Below, piece after piece: positions 1 to 8,808 of a stretch of DNA of 64,000 bases (positions are counted from its first letter, which is position 1; each line of letters begins with the position of its first letter). Below the pieces are notes generated by a model that saw nothing but the letters and a program-made list of their open reading frames with translations, ran no database searches and had not been told where the DNA came from. The DNA comes from Stentor coeruleus (Eukaryota > Ciliophora > Heterotrichea > Heterotrichida > Stentoridae). The stretch covers positions 28,260 through 92,259 of the forward strand of contig MPUH01000163.1 in the NCBI GenBank assembly GCA_001970955.1, written 5' to 3'. Position numbers and translations under genes: made by a program.

Positions 1-1
1 G

Positions 2-220
2 AATAATCGACTTGAGAAAATTTTAGACTTAGCGAGCTTTGATAAAAATAAACGTTATAGTCCTGAGTCTAAAAAACATGACTTTTCTTTTTTAAGAGCT
101 TCAGCTAGGTCGATTAATAATGAACTTGGAAGAGAAAGGGCTGAGCTTGGAAAAAGCGTAAATATGAAGAGTAGGGTGTTGCTTAGTAGTAGTCTTGGAC
201 CTTTGTATGCATGTAAGTAA
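2..220 (+). CDS. C-terminal end of an unidentified gene (5' truncated by window edge)
   Basis: An open frame runs from base 2 to a TAA at 218-220, giving the last 72 residues of a protein. The piece is charged and Lys/Arg/Ser-rich, with a stretch around RYSPESKKHDFSFLRASAR and an end reading SSSLGPLYACK. There is no recognisable domain in what is visible. It looks coding because the frame stays open for the whole stretch in AT-rich DNA and has balanced amino acid use, unlike the flanks. The protein family cannot be named from this fragment. Confidence 0.55.
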   Translation, partial: NNRLEKILDLASFDKNKRYSPESKKHDFSFLRASARSINNELGRERAELGKSVNMKSRVLLSSSLGPLYACK

Positions 221-461
221 GGATTTAGATAATAATTTTGTGTTTTTTTTTTTCTTCTGGTGTATGAAGATTAGGTTAAGAGATAATATTATTTAAGGGA
301 ATTTAAGTTTTAAGATTATCATAGGTTAGGAAATAGGAAGATTTCATATAAAAATCTCATTTATAACCTAACTTATGCCAAAACCACCCTAACAAACCTT
401 TCTGAACAAATTATCTTAAAACTAACATTCATCATTTAAAACTTTCCACATAATTTATGCA

Positions 462-1310
462 TCACTTATTTTTATTAATAAACGTAAGAAATTGTACATT
501 CTGTAACACATTTCGTTTCTTAAGCATAGCTTTCGATATAGACTCCCTCAAAATATCCATTTTCTCTTTCTTAACTTTCAACCCTTTCTGTGCACTTCTT
601 GCTAAACTTCCTTCTTTTTTTATAACTTTTTTTTCTGAGTTATTTTTACCAAACCCTTGTTTTATAATCTCATCTCTTATAACACACATAAAATTTTCTA
701 TTTCTGTTTTTGCTAATTCTTTTTGTTTAGAGCTAATTTTTGAGTCTATTATAACAGTATTTGTTGGAGAATTTTGTTTTTTATTACTGTCTAAAGGAGG
801 TTTAAAGAAAAGTCCTATTTGGAGAGTACTTTGTGGTGGGGATATTTTTTTTTTAGCGTAAAGATTAAACGCTTTGATTATGTTTTTGTAGGATTTTGTT
901 TTAAGCTTGGATTTTAGTTGGATTGATTGCTTGAAAATGGCGTCAGTAGTTTGTTTATGCAGTTTTTGTATTTTACCTTCAATGCTTGATAAATCTTCAA
1001 AAGTAACTAATCGTTGATGCTTTTTCGATCGTATATTTGCTAATATTTTCCTATCAGTTAAAACCTCAGGACTTTTACCCACACATATATGTTTATGAGT
1101 AGACTTACTTTGTAAATCAATTTCAATATTCAAATCCTGACGTATTTTACTACTAAAAAACTCGTCTGTTGATATGAATTTCTGTTCTGTTGATATAGCT
1201 TTAGATGCTCTTTGGAGTGTTTCTGGGGAATAGTATTTCGTGGAAAAATATTTACTTGATGCAAAGTCTTCACTTAGATGTCTTATAAAATATCTTCCTT
1301 TTTTCTGCAT
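462..1310 (-). CDS. Lys-rich protein of unknown function
   Basis: A 282-residue frame, read from the ATG at 1310. An in-frame TTG lies ten codons further upstream, with a stop above it, so the ATG is the reasonable start. The protein is basic and low in hydrophobic segments, with Lys/Ser/Gln-rich stretches (for example around residues 140-165 and 235-260). There is no signal peptide, membrane span or recognised catalytic motif. It may be a cytoskeletal or nuclear structural protein, but that is only composition-based. The gene ends head-on against the partial gene at the left edge, and the two 3' ends lie about 240 nt apart. Its 5' flank contains the assembly junction at 1398, so the start should be treated with some caution. 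Confidence 0.6.
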   Translation of the reverse strand: MQKKGRYFIRHLSEDFASSKYFSTKYYSPETLQRASKAISTEQKFISTDEFFSSKIRQDLNIEIDLQSKSTHKHICVGKSPEVLTDRKILANIRSKKHQRLVTFEDLSSIEGKIQKLHKQTTDAIFKQSIQLKSKLKTKSYKNIIKAFNLYAKKKISPPQSTLQIGLFFKPPLDSNKKQNSPTNTVIIDSKISSKQKELAKTEIENFMCVIRDEIIKQGFGKNNSEKKVIKKEGSLARSAQKGLKVKKEKMDILRESISKAMLKKRNVLQNVQFLTFINKNK

Positions 1311-1333
1311 AAAATAATATTTATCTAAATAGT

Positions 1334-1476
1334 TTATCAAGTTTATATCAAAAATCTATGCTTATCTAGTCTTAAAACTTATAGTTTGTTCTAAGAANAA
1401 AAATTTTCCATCTTATCAAGTTTATATCAAAAATCTATGCTTATCTAGTCTTAAAACTTATAGTTTGTTCTAAGAA
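1334..1476. repeat. Assembly junction: N with flanking 64-nt direct repeat
   Basis: Bases 1334-1397 are repeated exactly at 1413-1476. A single N sits at 1398, with a 14-nt spacer after it. The pattern is what remains when two contigs that overlap are joined with a gap symbol instead of being merged. It lies in the 5' flank of the Lys-rich gene, just upstream of its start. It is probably not biological, although a short true tandem repeat cannot be excluded from the sequence alone. Confidence 0.8.
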
Positions 1477-2080
1477 AATTAAAATTCTTGATATAAATGG
1501 TTATAATAGTAATATATATAGATTTAATAACTTCAAAGTAAATATTAATCTCATTGTTATTTTTGTAAATAAATCTTGAAGACAATACTTGTAATAAAAA
1601 CAATTTTACTTAGAATAAGATATATTTTTACTATCAAAACTCTGAATTCACGATACAAAATGACTGAAAACTAGCCAACTAGAAAATCTAACATAAAAAA
1701 GTTTATTAAAGTTTAGAATATAAAGGAATCTTTTTTCTCTAACTTATCACATAAAATACTACCCATATATACTTGTTGAAGTTATATTGATTTTATAGTT
1801 AAGAATACTTATAAATGTATATTTATTATAAAAATATTAAGTCCAAACTATCGAATATAAATAACAAGATAAAATTATTTCAGTCTAATAAAAATTTATT
1901 TACCATTTAATAGTGTGAAAATATTATTATGGAGAATATATAGGAGTTACCTTTATGTATATATATCTACCTATCTTAGATCGAATTGATTTTTTTAATA
2001 GTCAGAACTTTTCATGTTCTTTTATAACTAATAATAATTCTTAGATTTTTATAAGATCATAGAATTGTAATTTTTATATA
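1477..2080. other. Intergenic, AT-rich, no gene seen
   Basis: This is the shared upstream region of two divergent genes (the Lys-rich gene on minus and the 7TM-kinase on plus). It is very AT-rich with stops in all frames. A TTTTTATATA tract abuts the ATG at 2081 and may be a core promoter element. No RNA gene or repeat was recognised. Confidence 0.6.
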
Positions 2081-3796
2081 ATGTATGATTCAGCTGAAGT
2101 ATTTTTAGTTTTTTTTGTCCTCGCTTTAACATATACCTGCTTTATGGCCTATAACGCCTTAAGACTGTTCCAATCAAGGAAATTTGTAAAGCACTGGAGA
2201 TATGCTAAACTTATTTATTCCTTTCAATTCATCCAATTATTCCTAAGATCTTTATCCTTTTGGTTCGTATGTGCTTATTCTAATGACATCAATTCTGACG
2301 ACAAATTTGCTTTTACAACATTCTCTTTACCCGATAGTGTTATTATCGCATCTTTTATCACACTTTTTTGGGTTATGATTACTTGCACAAGACATTCTAG
2401 GATTGATTCTGAATGTAATTCATGTGGGGGGGATAAATTAGCAAATGCAGGGTTTATAACTTTGATTGTTTTAATCATATGGCTTTTGCTTGAATTTATG
2501 CTATATGGACTTCTTTATTTGGATGTGTTATCTAAAGATGCGATAGGGTTGCAACAGATTATTTTTTGTTTTTTATCAAGTGCAATTGTTGGCTCTGGGC
2601 TTATAGCAGTACAAGTTAAATACTCAGGACTTCCTTTTAAAACTGAACAAGCGGGGAAATATTTGAAAACTGTTGTTTTTGTGACAATAGTTTGGATTTC
2701 TGGGAGGATTTTGCATGGGACTTTTTATTTTATCAGTGTTAGGAATATAAACGAAAGTGACACGAGCAATTTTACAGAAATTGTAGAAGACACTGGGACT
2801 ATAATTCTTATTATTATAGATTTGCTTGTCACTGAGATTATGTGTTACTTTTTTATATTAGATTATTCGTTTTTCAGGATTTTTTCAAGTGATTTTATAG
2901 ATGAACCGATTTCGAATAATCTGATATTGAAAGATGATGTATCTATGCATTCAATACCAACAAATGAACTAAAAGATCGTATTGATCATGAATTTGGAAC
3001 AAATATAAATTCTATATTATCAGACCTCAAAGGTAGACTTGGCGAACTAATAATCACTAAAATAAACAACTCTGAAGTTGTTGTTAGGAAAATAACCTTA
3101 AACAGATTCAATAAATACGTTCTAGAAAATCTAAAAACAGACATAGAAGATATACAAAAACTCCAAATCCCAAATTTGTGTGTTTATTCTGGATGCAACA
3201 TTATGAACAATGATATAGAACTTATCATGCCATACTACCCTATGGGATCCTTATACAATTTGTTACATGTTAGACAAAGTGATTTATCTCTTTCAAAAAA
3301 ACTAGAAATTTCCATAGGTTTAGCCGAAACTTTATCTGAAATACATTCTAAGAAAAAAGCTCATGGGCATTTGACATCATATAATGTCTTTCTAACTAAT
3401 CAACTTGAACCTATTATTACTGATCTAGGATTAGAACATCTTAAAAAATATTTAGGGCTAACTGGTGGTTATTGTAACAAATCAGCTTGGAGTTCTCCTG
3501 AAATCCTTAAAGATCCTTCGAATGTTGTAACAAAACCAATTATTTCAGATGATGCATATAGTTTTGGTATGATAATGTGGGAAATTTTCTATAACACAGA
3601 ACCTTTTCCTGGATTTACTCTTACAAAATTACGAGAAACTGTGGTTGAACAAGGGTTTAGACCTGGGATTAACGATTTTCACCCTATTGAAGTGGCTGAA
3701 CTTATTAAAAGCTGTTGGAATAAAGACCCTAGTAATAGACCTGATTTTGATTTGATTGTCAAGTCTTTGCGAGTAACTTTAAGGACTTTAGATTAG
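2081..3796 (+). CDS. Seven-pass membrane protein with C-terminal TKL-like pseudokinase domain
   Basis: 571 residues. The N-terminal half (about residues 1-280) holds roughly seven hydrophobic spans (for example near 6-25, 84-102, 123-147 and 245-263). The C-terminal half (about 300-570) is protein-kinase-like, with C-lobe features such as a W-S-x-P-E segment (WSSPEIL), DAYSFGMIMWEIF and a terminal CWNKDPSNRPDF block typical of TKL kinases. The catalytic loop reads HGHLTSYN at about 428-435, so the HRD aspartate is missing. The DFG site reads DLG. The family rule is that loss of that Asp usually abolishes phosphotransfer, so this is probably a receptor-type pseudokinase acting at a membrane. 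The topology resembles 7TM-kinase fusions of protists; I cannot name an orthologue. The ATG at 2081 directly follows a TATATA tract. Confidence 0.8.
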   Translation: MYDSAEVFLVFFVLALTYTCFMAYNALRLFQSRKFVKHWRYAKLIYSFQFIQLFLRSLSFWFVCAYSNDINSDDKFAFTTFSLPDSVIIASFITLFWVMITCTRHSRIDSECNSCGGDKLANAGFITLIVLIIWLLLEFMLYGLLYLDVLSKDAIGLQQIIFCFLSSAIVGSGLIAVQVKYSGLPFKTEQAGKYLKTVVFVTIVWISGRILHGTFYFISVRNINESDTSNFTEIVEDTGTIILIIIDLLVTEIMCYFFILDYSFFRIFSSDFIDEPISNNLILKDDVSMHSIPTNELKDRIDHEFGTNINSILSDLKGRLGELIITKINNSEVVVRKITLNRFNKYVLENLKTDIEDIQKLQIPNLCVYSGCNIMNNDIELIMPYYPMGSLYNLLHVRQSDLSLSKKLEISIGLAETLSEIHSKKKAHGHLTSYNVFLTNQLEPIITDLGLEHLKKYLGLTGGYCNKSAWSSPEILKDPSNVVTKPIISDDAYSFGMIMWEIFYNTEPFPGFTLTKLRETVVEQGFRPGINDFHPIEVAELIKSCWNKDPSNRPDFDLIVKSLRVTLRTLD

Positions 3797-4411
3797 CTTT
3801 AAATGATATTTTTTAAGAAGTTTTTGCGTTTTTTTTTAGTGGATATATGATCTTTTTGATTTTATTAAGTAAAATGCATAAAGATATATCAAAAAGAGCT
3901 GAACTAAAGAAAATTTATTAACACATATTTTCGAAGAAAAGGAGGGAAGGAAAAAGGATATGAAAGAAATGGAAAGGAGGAGGATACTGAGTGATTTGGT
4001 GAGAAGGAAAAAAAAAAATTTCAGAAATGATGAATCGGCTAAGTCGAGATAAAATAGAAATATTATATATGCAAAAGTATTATAGTAAATGAATATTTTA
4101 TCAGAAAAGATATGAGTATGAAAAACTTCAGATATATTCATTAAAAACTATAACGCTTCTGTTGAAGGGGACTTTAATAAATTGACTTTGCCTAAAATAC
4201 TGGAAAACGACAAGGAATTTAGTAAAAAAAGTCAATAAAAATATGCTCACCTAAATAACAAAGACACGAACAACTTCAACCCAATATTCATGCTTAAATC
4301 TAAACTGATGATAAAGTAGAAAATGAAATGCGCATGGTGCAAATCCATAAACAAATCAATGCTTAACCATATGATAAAATTCGCATTTAAATATTGTTAT
4401 ATTAATAAAAA
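3797..4411. other. Intergenic; purine-rich stretch, no secure gene
   Basis: Bases 3930-4055 on the plus strand are strongly purine-rich (A and G runs). They could be read as a short Lys/Arg/Glu-rich peptide ending at a TAA near 4055, but there is no in-frame ATG at its front and no intron donor to supply one. The complementary reading is a hydrophobic frame that looks like a shadow of the purine tract. The rest is the AT-rich upstream flank of the PP2C gene. Confidence 0.5.
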
Positions 4412-5698
4412 ATGAGGCCTATTGCGTCAAGAAGCGTAAAACCTACTACTTTCTCATTATACAACCCTGAATCCTTGCCTAAAACCACAAAAAATTCTCT
4501 TCTCGCAAGCTCTTCACAACGAAAAATCATAAAAATTCACAACAAAAGCAAAAGCGAGTATGATTCCCTACTACAATCCCCACAAACAAAGCATTTAAAG
4601 CCTATACAAACAATGAAAAACCTCAACATAAAACCATCTTTAAGTAGTCGTCCAAGTCCAAACAAGTCCATATCACGTAAAAAACTATTGATTTTATCTC
4701 CATCAAATGACCTTAGCATAAAAATTCATGAGCCTTTACTAGACACTTTAATTAAAAAATCCGTCAAAAGAAGAACTCAAAGTATGGAATTAGATATCCC
4801 TGAAATGCAACCAATTCCCCCTTGTAACTACATAAGCCGATGCTTATTCAAAACCAGAATCGGGTCAATAAATGGAAAAAACAAAAAACAAAACCAAGAT
4901 TCTTTCGTCATACAAAACAACCTCTTAGGAATAAACGGGAACTACCTTTTCTCAGTATGCGATGGTCATGGTCTTCAAGGACATCTTGTATCAAGATACG
5001 TAAAACTTAAACTTGTTGAATATCTTGAGTATTATATGACAGAATACAACAACAATCCAAATCTTGTCGAAAAATCATATACAAACTCTATAAAACAAAT
5101 AGAAGATCAGTTAGAAAATGAAGGTATAGACTCAATGTTTTCAGGGACAACTGTAGTATCAGTACTTGTTTTAAGTAATATGATTATATGTGCTAATATT
5201 GGGGATTCTAGAGCTGTATTAGGGAAAAAACTTAATAACAGTTGGAAATTCGAAGATCTTTCAAAAGACCATAAACCAGAACTTGTATCAGAACGTGAAA
5301 GGATTGAAAATTCAGGTGGGAGAATTATGCCGTATTATACTATTACTGGATTACCTGTTGGACCTCAGCGTGTTTGGCTTAAAGATGCAAATATCCCAGG
5401 ACTTGCTATGTCAAGATCTTTAGGGGATAGTATTGCTGGATCAGTTGGGGTATGTTCAGAACCAGAATTTATTAGTCATGTTTTGAAAAAAGAAGATAAG
5501 TTTATGGTTATTGCATCTGATGGATTATGGGAATTTATTACTAGTAAACAAGTTGTAGAAATTGTTGGGCAATTAATTGATGAAGGAAATTCACATCTAG
5601 CTTGTGATAAGCTCGTTAGTGAAGCGGTGAAGAGGTGGTCGCAGAATGATGGGACTGTTGATGATATCACAATTTTAGTTGTTTTTATTAACCAGTAA
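4412..5698 (+). CDS. PPM/PP2C-family protein serine/threonine phosphatase
   Basis: 428 residues. A basic, Ser/Pro-rich N-terminal extension (about 1-140) is followed by a full PP2C domain (about 150-425). Metal-binding and family motifs are visible: NKKQNQDSF near 157-165, CDGHG at 183-187, SGTT, GDSRAVL, the SKDHKP block, AMSRSLGD and IASDGLWEF near the end. These are the residues that bind the two catalytic metals in this family, so an active phosphatase that removes phosphate from Ser/Thr is expected. The N-terminal tail has no signal peptide or membrane span, so a soluble cytoplasmic or nuclear enzyme is likely. No introns are needed. Confidence 0.95.
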   Translation: MRPIASRSVKPTTFSLYNPESLPKTTKNSLLASSSQRKIIKIHNKSKSEYDSLLQSPQTKHLKPIQTMKNLNIKPSLSSRPSPNKSISRKKLLILSPSNDLSIKIHEPLLDTLIKKSVKRRTQSMELDIPEMQPIPPCNYISRCLFKTRIGSINGKNKKQNQDSFVIQNNLLGINGNYLFSVCDGHGLQGHLVSRYVKLKLVEYLEYYMTEYNNNPNLVEKSYTNSIKQIEDQLENEGIDSMFSGTTVVSVLVLSNMIICANIGDSRAVLGKKLNNSWKFEDLSKDHKPELVSERERIENSGGRIMPYYTITGLPVGPQRVWLKDANIPGLAMSRSLGDSIAGSVGVCSEPEFISHVLKKEDKFMVIASDGLWEFITSKQVVEIVGQLIDEGNSHLACDKLVSEAVKRWSQNDGTVDDITILVVFINQ

Positions 5699-6122
5699 TT
5701 GGGTGGAAATGTATATTTAAGACTGAGATGAGGTTTATGGATTTTATTAAATAGATTTTTGTGTGTGAAATAATAGAAATCGTAGAGTATTAATGCAAAA
5801 AAATACAAATAAAAAGTGTAATAGTAATTTACTAATAATTTAAGTAAAGTTTAGAAAGTGTTGTAATACTTTTCAGGTAGAAAATTGTATTTTTTTCATA
5901 AAATCATAACTGAAAATCTAACTGCTTTAACAAAGTAATCAGTTAATTAAAATTATTATCATTAGGTAGCAATAAATATAATAATAATAATAAAATCTGC
6001 ATGCTATGTTCCATAATAATTTTATGAATTAGATATAAATATATGTAGTGATAATAAATATATTACTTTAGGGATATGGAAAAAGATACAAATCTACATA
6101 GAGATAAATAAAATATTCTAAG
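5699..6122. other. Intergenic, no gene seen
   Basis: AT-rich spacer between two plus-strand genes. It carries a short AATAAT microsatellite around 5975-5995. No open frame of note and no RNA gene recognised. Confidence 0.6.
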
Positions 6123-6695
6123 ATGTCTCGAGAAAACACTGCTGAAAGGTGTGTCTTTGGTAAACTCTAAACAGTTGGGAATATTCCATATGATGCAAAA
6201 GAAGAAGATTTGAAAACTTTATTTGAATGTGTTGGGCCGGTTCTGAATTTTAGGCTTATAAAAGATAGGGACAGTAACAAGCCAAAAGGGTATGGGTTTT
6301 GTGAGTTTAAACAAAAAGAATATGCGCGTTCTGCAATAAGAAACATGAATCAGGCTGAGTTTTTTGGAAGGAATTTAAGGGTTGATTATTCAGAAAAGCA
6401 TAGGACAGCTTTATCATTACCAGAAGGGCCAAAACAGCAAAATACCCTTCAAGATGCAATAAGTAAATTGTCTATCTCAGAAGCTATGGCTTTGTTTCAA
6501 CTTCTTCAAGAACAAAGTAGGCTAAATGAAGAGGATTTGTTCAAAACACTCAATTCTAGACCTTATGTGTTGTTTTCGATTTTAAAACTTATGCATAGGA
6601 TGAATAGTGAATGTGGTATAAACAAAGTATCACAAGATGGTTTACTACCTTTACCACAAAATGGAAATTACAATTATTATAACCTATATCCTTAG
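6123..6695 (+). CDS. CstF64-like RRM protein (mRNA 3'-end cleavage factor), one 15-nt intron
   Basis: Splicing out 6160-6174 joins 37 nt to the rest and gives 185 residues starting MSRENTAERCVFVGNIPYD. The RRM (about 9-88) has both signature motifs, RNP2 as VFVGNI and RNP1 as KGYGFCEF. After it comes a helical segment (about 105-155) with LSISEAMALFQLLQEQ and LNSRPYVLFSILKLM, which resembles the CstF64 hinge that binds CstF77. CstF64 binds the GU-rich downstream element during polyadenylation. The protein is much shorter than animal CstF64: it stops soon after the hinge and lacks the long Pro/Gly-rich tail and any obvious C-terminal domain. Another RRM protein of the same size class is possible. 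Confidence 0.8.
6160..6174 (+). other. 15-nt spliceosomal mini-intron (GTAAACTCTAAACAG)
   Basis: It restores the RNP2 motif of the RRM protein. It begins GTAA, ends AG and has A at position 10. Unspliced, it carries an in-frame TAA. Confidence 0.93.
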
Positions 6696-7120
6696 TTTAC
6701 GTATAAACTTTTTTTTTTTTAATCATCAAAATCATTTGTACAAAATAATATATCAATTTCCCAAACCTAAAGATTTTCTCTAAATCATTTATTTCCTTAT
6801 ACATCTACAATAAAATCATACAGTTAATCCTATTTATAAATCTTTCCTACATTTTATCATAAAATCTAATATCCCATAAAATATCCCTAACACCCTAGCT
6901 TATAAAACCCATATCAAAACCTATAATACATAAATTCTCCTAACAACAACATCATCATCTATAAAAAAGGCAAATTTTCCATTCTTAAAAATCTTCCCAA
7001 CCAAAATCTTTACCAAAAATCCTATACAAAAATCCATCATAAATTCCCTTTCCTCCCTCCCTTACATCAAATCTTCATATAAAAACAAAAGAAATTTTAA
7101 TATTAATTTCTTTGGCTAAT
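6696..7120. promoter_or_regulatory. G-poor upstream region of the ATAD3 gene
   Basis: About 425 nt with plentiful A, T and C but very little G on the plus strand, ending close to the ATG at 7121. No open frame or RNA gene was seen. Similar G-poor tracts precede other plus-strand starts in the window (26118 and 44887). A promoter role is inferred from position only. Confidence 0.45.
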
Positions 7121-8803
7121 ATGGCTAGTTCTAAATCCCAAGGAGCATACGGTTTTGATCCTTCTGGTCTAGAGAGGGCAGCCAAAGCAGCAAAAGAACT
7201 TGACAGTTCGCCTAACTCAAAAAACGCTTTTGAGCTTTCTCTAAAGCAAGAAGAAGTCAAAAAGACCGAAATGGAAGCTCGTATAAAAGAACTTGACATC
7301 CAAAGAGTTGCAATTGACCATCAAGAACGTCGGAAAACTCTTGAAAAAGAAGTCGAAATGTCAAAACAAAAAAGTCTTTTCGATGATAAACTAGCTAAAG
7401 AACGCTACCAACAACAACTTGAAGACCATGCAAGAATGCAAGAAATGAATCGTCGTCGAGATGAGGAATCTATAGCAAAACAAGAACAAATGAGAAGACA
7501 AACTTTAGAATATGAGCATCAATTACGAGTTGAAGCTGATAAAAAACGTATTTTATCAAGAGAACAAGCTAAAATAGAACGACTTAGAAGCACAAAAGAC
7601 TTAAGATATGAGGAAATAAAACTTAAGGAAGATGAGAGAAGAAGGACTTTAAAAGAAGTATGGACAACTAATATGGAAGTTGTAGGCACAGGACTCAAAG
7701 GTTACTTAGGTAATTTCAGTAATTTGGCTAGTCTTGCTGGAGGTCTAACATTAGCTTTTTTCGGTTTCCAGTTCGCTAAAGCTGCAGGTAGACTTTCTAC
7801 AAGTATTATTGAAGCCAGATTAGGAAAGCCTTCATTAGTAAGAGAAACATCTAGAAAAACATCAGTGACCGAATTGTTAAAGAGTCCATTTGTTAAAATA
7901 TATGAACAAACTTTAGTCAAAGGAAGGTTTATGCCGACAACCACTACACAAAGAGAAAAGGATATTTTAGAAGGGATTTTCATTAACCCAGATCTGGAAG
8001 TTAATTTAAAAACCTTAGCCCATAGTATTGTCAATAGAAAAAAACATTATGCACCTTTTAGAAATTTATTATTATATGGACCACCTGGTACTGGGAAAAC
8101 TATGTTTGCTAAAAGCTTAGCAAAACATTCAGGAATGGATTTTGCTATATTGACTGGAGGGGATATAGGACCATTAGGTAAAGATGGGGTTACTGAACTT
8201 CATAGGCTTTTTGATTGGGCATCTACAAGTAAAAAAGGGGTACTTTTGTTTATGGATGAAGCTGATGCTTTTTTAAGGAAGAGGACTACTGAGAAAATTA
8301 GTGAAGATATGAGGAATTCCCTTAATGCTTTATTGTATAGAACTGGCTCGGCGTCTTATAATTTTATGCTTGTTTTGGCTAGTAATACTCCAGATCAACT
8401 TGATAGGGCTATACATGATCGTGTTGATGAGATTGTTAAGTTTGATAGGCCTGAAGAAAAACAAAGATTACAGATGCTTTATCATTACTTGCTTCAGTAT
8501 TGCTCTCCTTCATCTAGTATAAGGAAAAAACTTATCAATGTAATTAGAGACCCTCGTACTTTAGTCTTCAAAAGGACTGAAATTGGTATGAAAGGTGTTG
8601 ATGATGAGTTTATAGAGAAAATTGCTAAAAGAATTGATGGATTTTCAGGACGTGAGATTTATAAACTTGTTATAGCCTGGCACGATGCAGCGTTTAATAA
8701 ACAAAATGCTATACTTACCCCTGAACTCATGGAAGCTGTGCTTGAAAACCATATTGACCAGCATAAACAGCGTGAAGAATGGAACAAAACCATAATTACC
8801 TAA
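7121..8803 (+). CDS. ATAD3: ATAD3-type mitochondrial inner-membrane AAA+ ATPase
   Basis: 560 residues from the ATG at 7121. A TTG three codons earlier is in frame but is not needed. The N-terminus has the family signature GFDPSGLERAAKAAKEL, followed by a long charged coiled coil (about 45-190), a hydrophobic segment near 203-222 that fits the membrane anchor, and an AAA+ domain with Walker A GPPGTGKT at about 320-327 and Walker B LLFMDEAD at about 374-381. ATAD3 proteins sit in the mitochondrial inner membrane and organise nucleoids, cristae and lipid exchange. All key ATPase residues appear intact. The gene converges on the Virilizer-like gene, with only 5 nt between the two stop codons. Confidence 0.95.
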   Translation: MASSKSQGAYGFDPSGLERAAKAAKELDSSPNSKNAFELSLKQEEVKKTEMEARIKELDIQRVAIDHQERRKTLEKEVEMSKQKSLFDDKLAKERYQQQLEDHARMQEMNRRRDEESIAKQEQMRRQTLEYEHQLRVEADKKRILSREQAKIERLRSTKDLRYEEIKLKEDERRRTLKEVWTTNMEVVGTGLKGYLGNFSNLASLAGGLTLAFFGFQFAKAAGRLSTSIIEARLGKPSLVRETSRKTSVTELLKSPFVKIYEQTLVKGRFMPTTTTQREKDILEGIFINPDLEVNLKTLAHSIVNRKKHYAPFRNLLLYGPPGTGKTMFAKSLAKHSGMDFAILTGGDIGPLGKDGVTELHRLFDWASTSKKGVLLFMDEADAFLRKRTTEKISEDMRNSLNALLYRTGSASYNFMLVLASNTPDQLDRAIHDRVDEIVKFDRPEEKQRLQMLYHYLLQYCSPSSSIRKKLINVIRDPRTLVFKRTEIGMKGVDDEFIEKIAKRIDGFSGREIYKLVIAWHDAAFNKQNAILTPELMEAVLENHIDQHKQREEWNKTIIT

Positions 8804-8808
8804 CTCTA

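Noticed and set aside
457-861. Plus-strand open frame of 134 codons
   Set aside because: It lies opposite the Lys-rich gene on minus and is very Phe/Leu/Ser-rich, as expected from the complement of a Lys-rich coding strand.
3930-4055. Possible short Lys/Arg/Glu-rich peptide on plus
   Set aside because: The frame is tidy but no in-frame ATG opens it and no intron donor links it to the ATG near 3873, so it is not listed as a gene.
3836-4141. Minus-strand hydrophobic open frame of 101 codons
   Set aside because: It is the complement of a purine-rich stretch; long Phe/Leu/Ser runs result from composition.
7112-7120. Upstream TTG starts for ATAD3 (7112), EMC7 (24750), gene C1 (48436) and the surface protein (53645)
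   Set aside because: In each case a nearby ATG gives a better protein start, with a signal peptide in three of the four; nuclear genes of ciliates rarely start with TTG.
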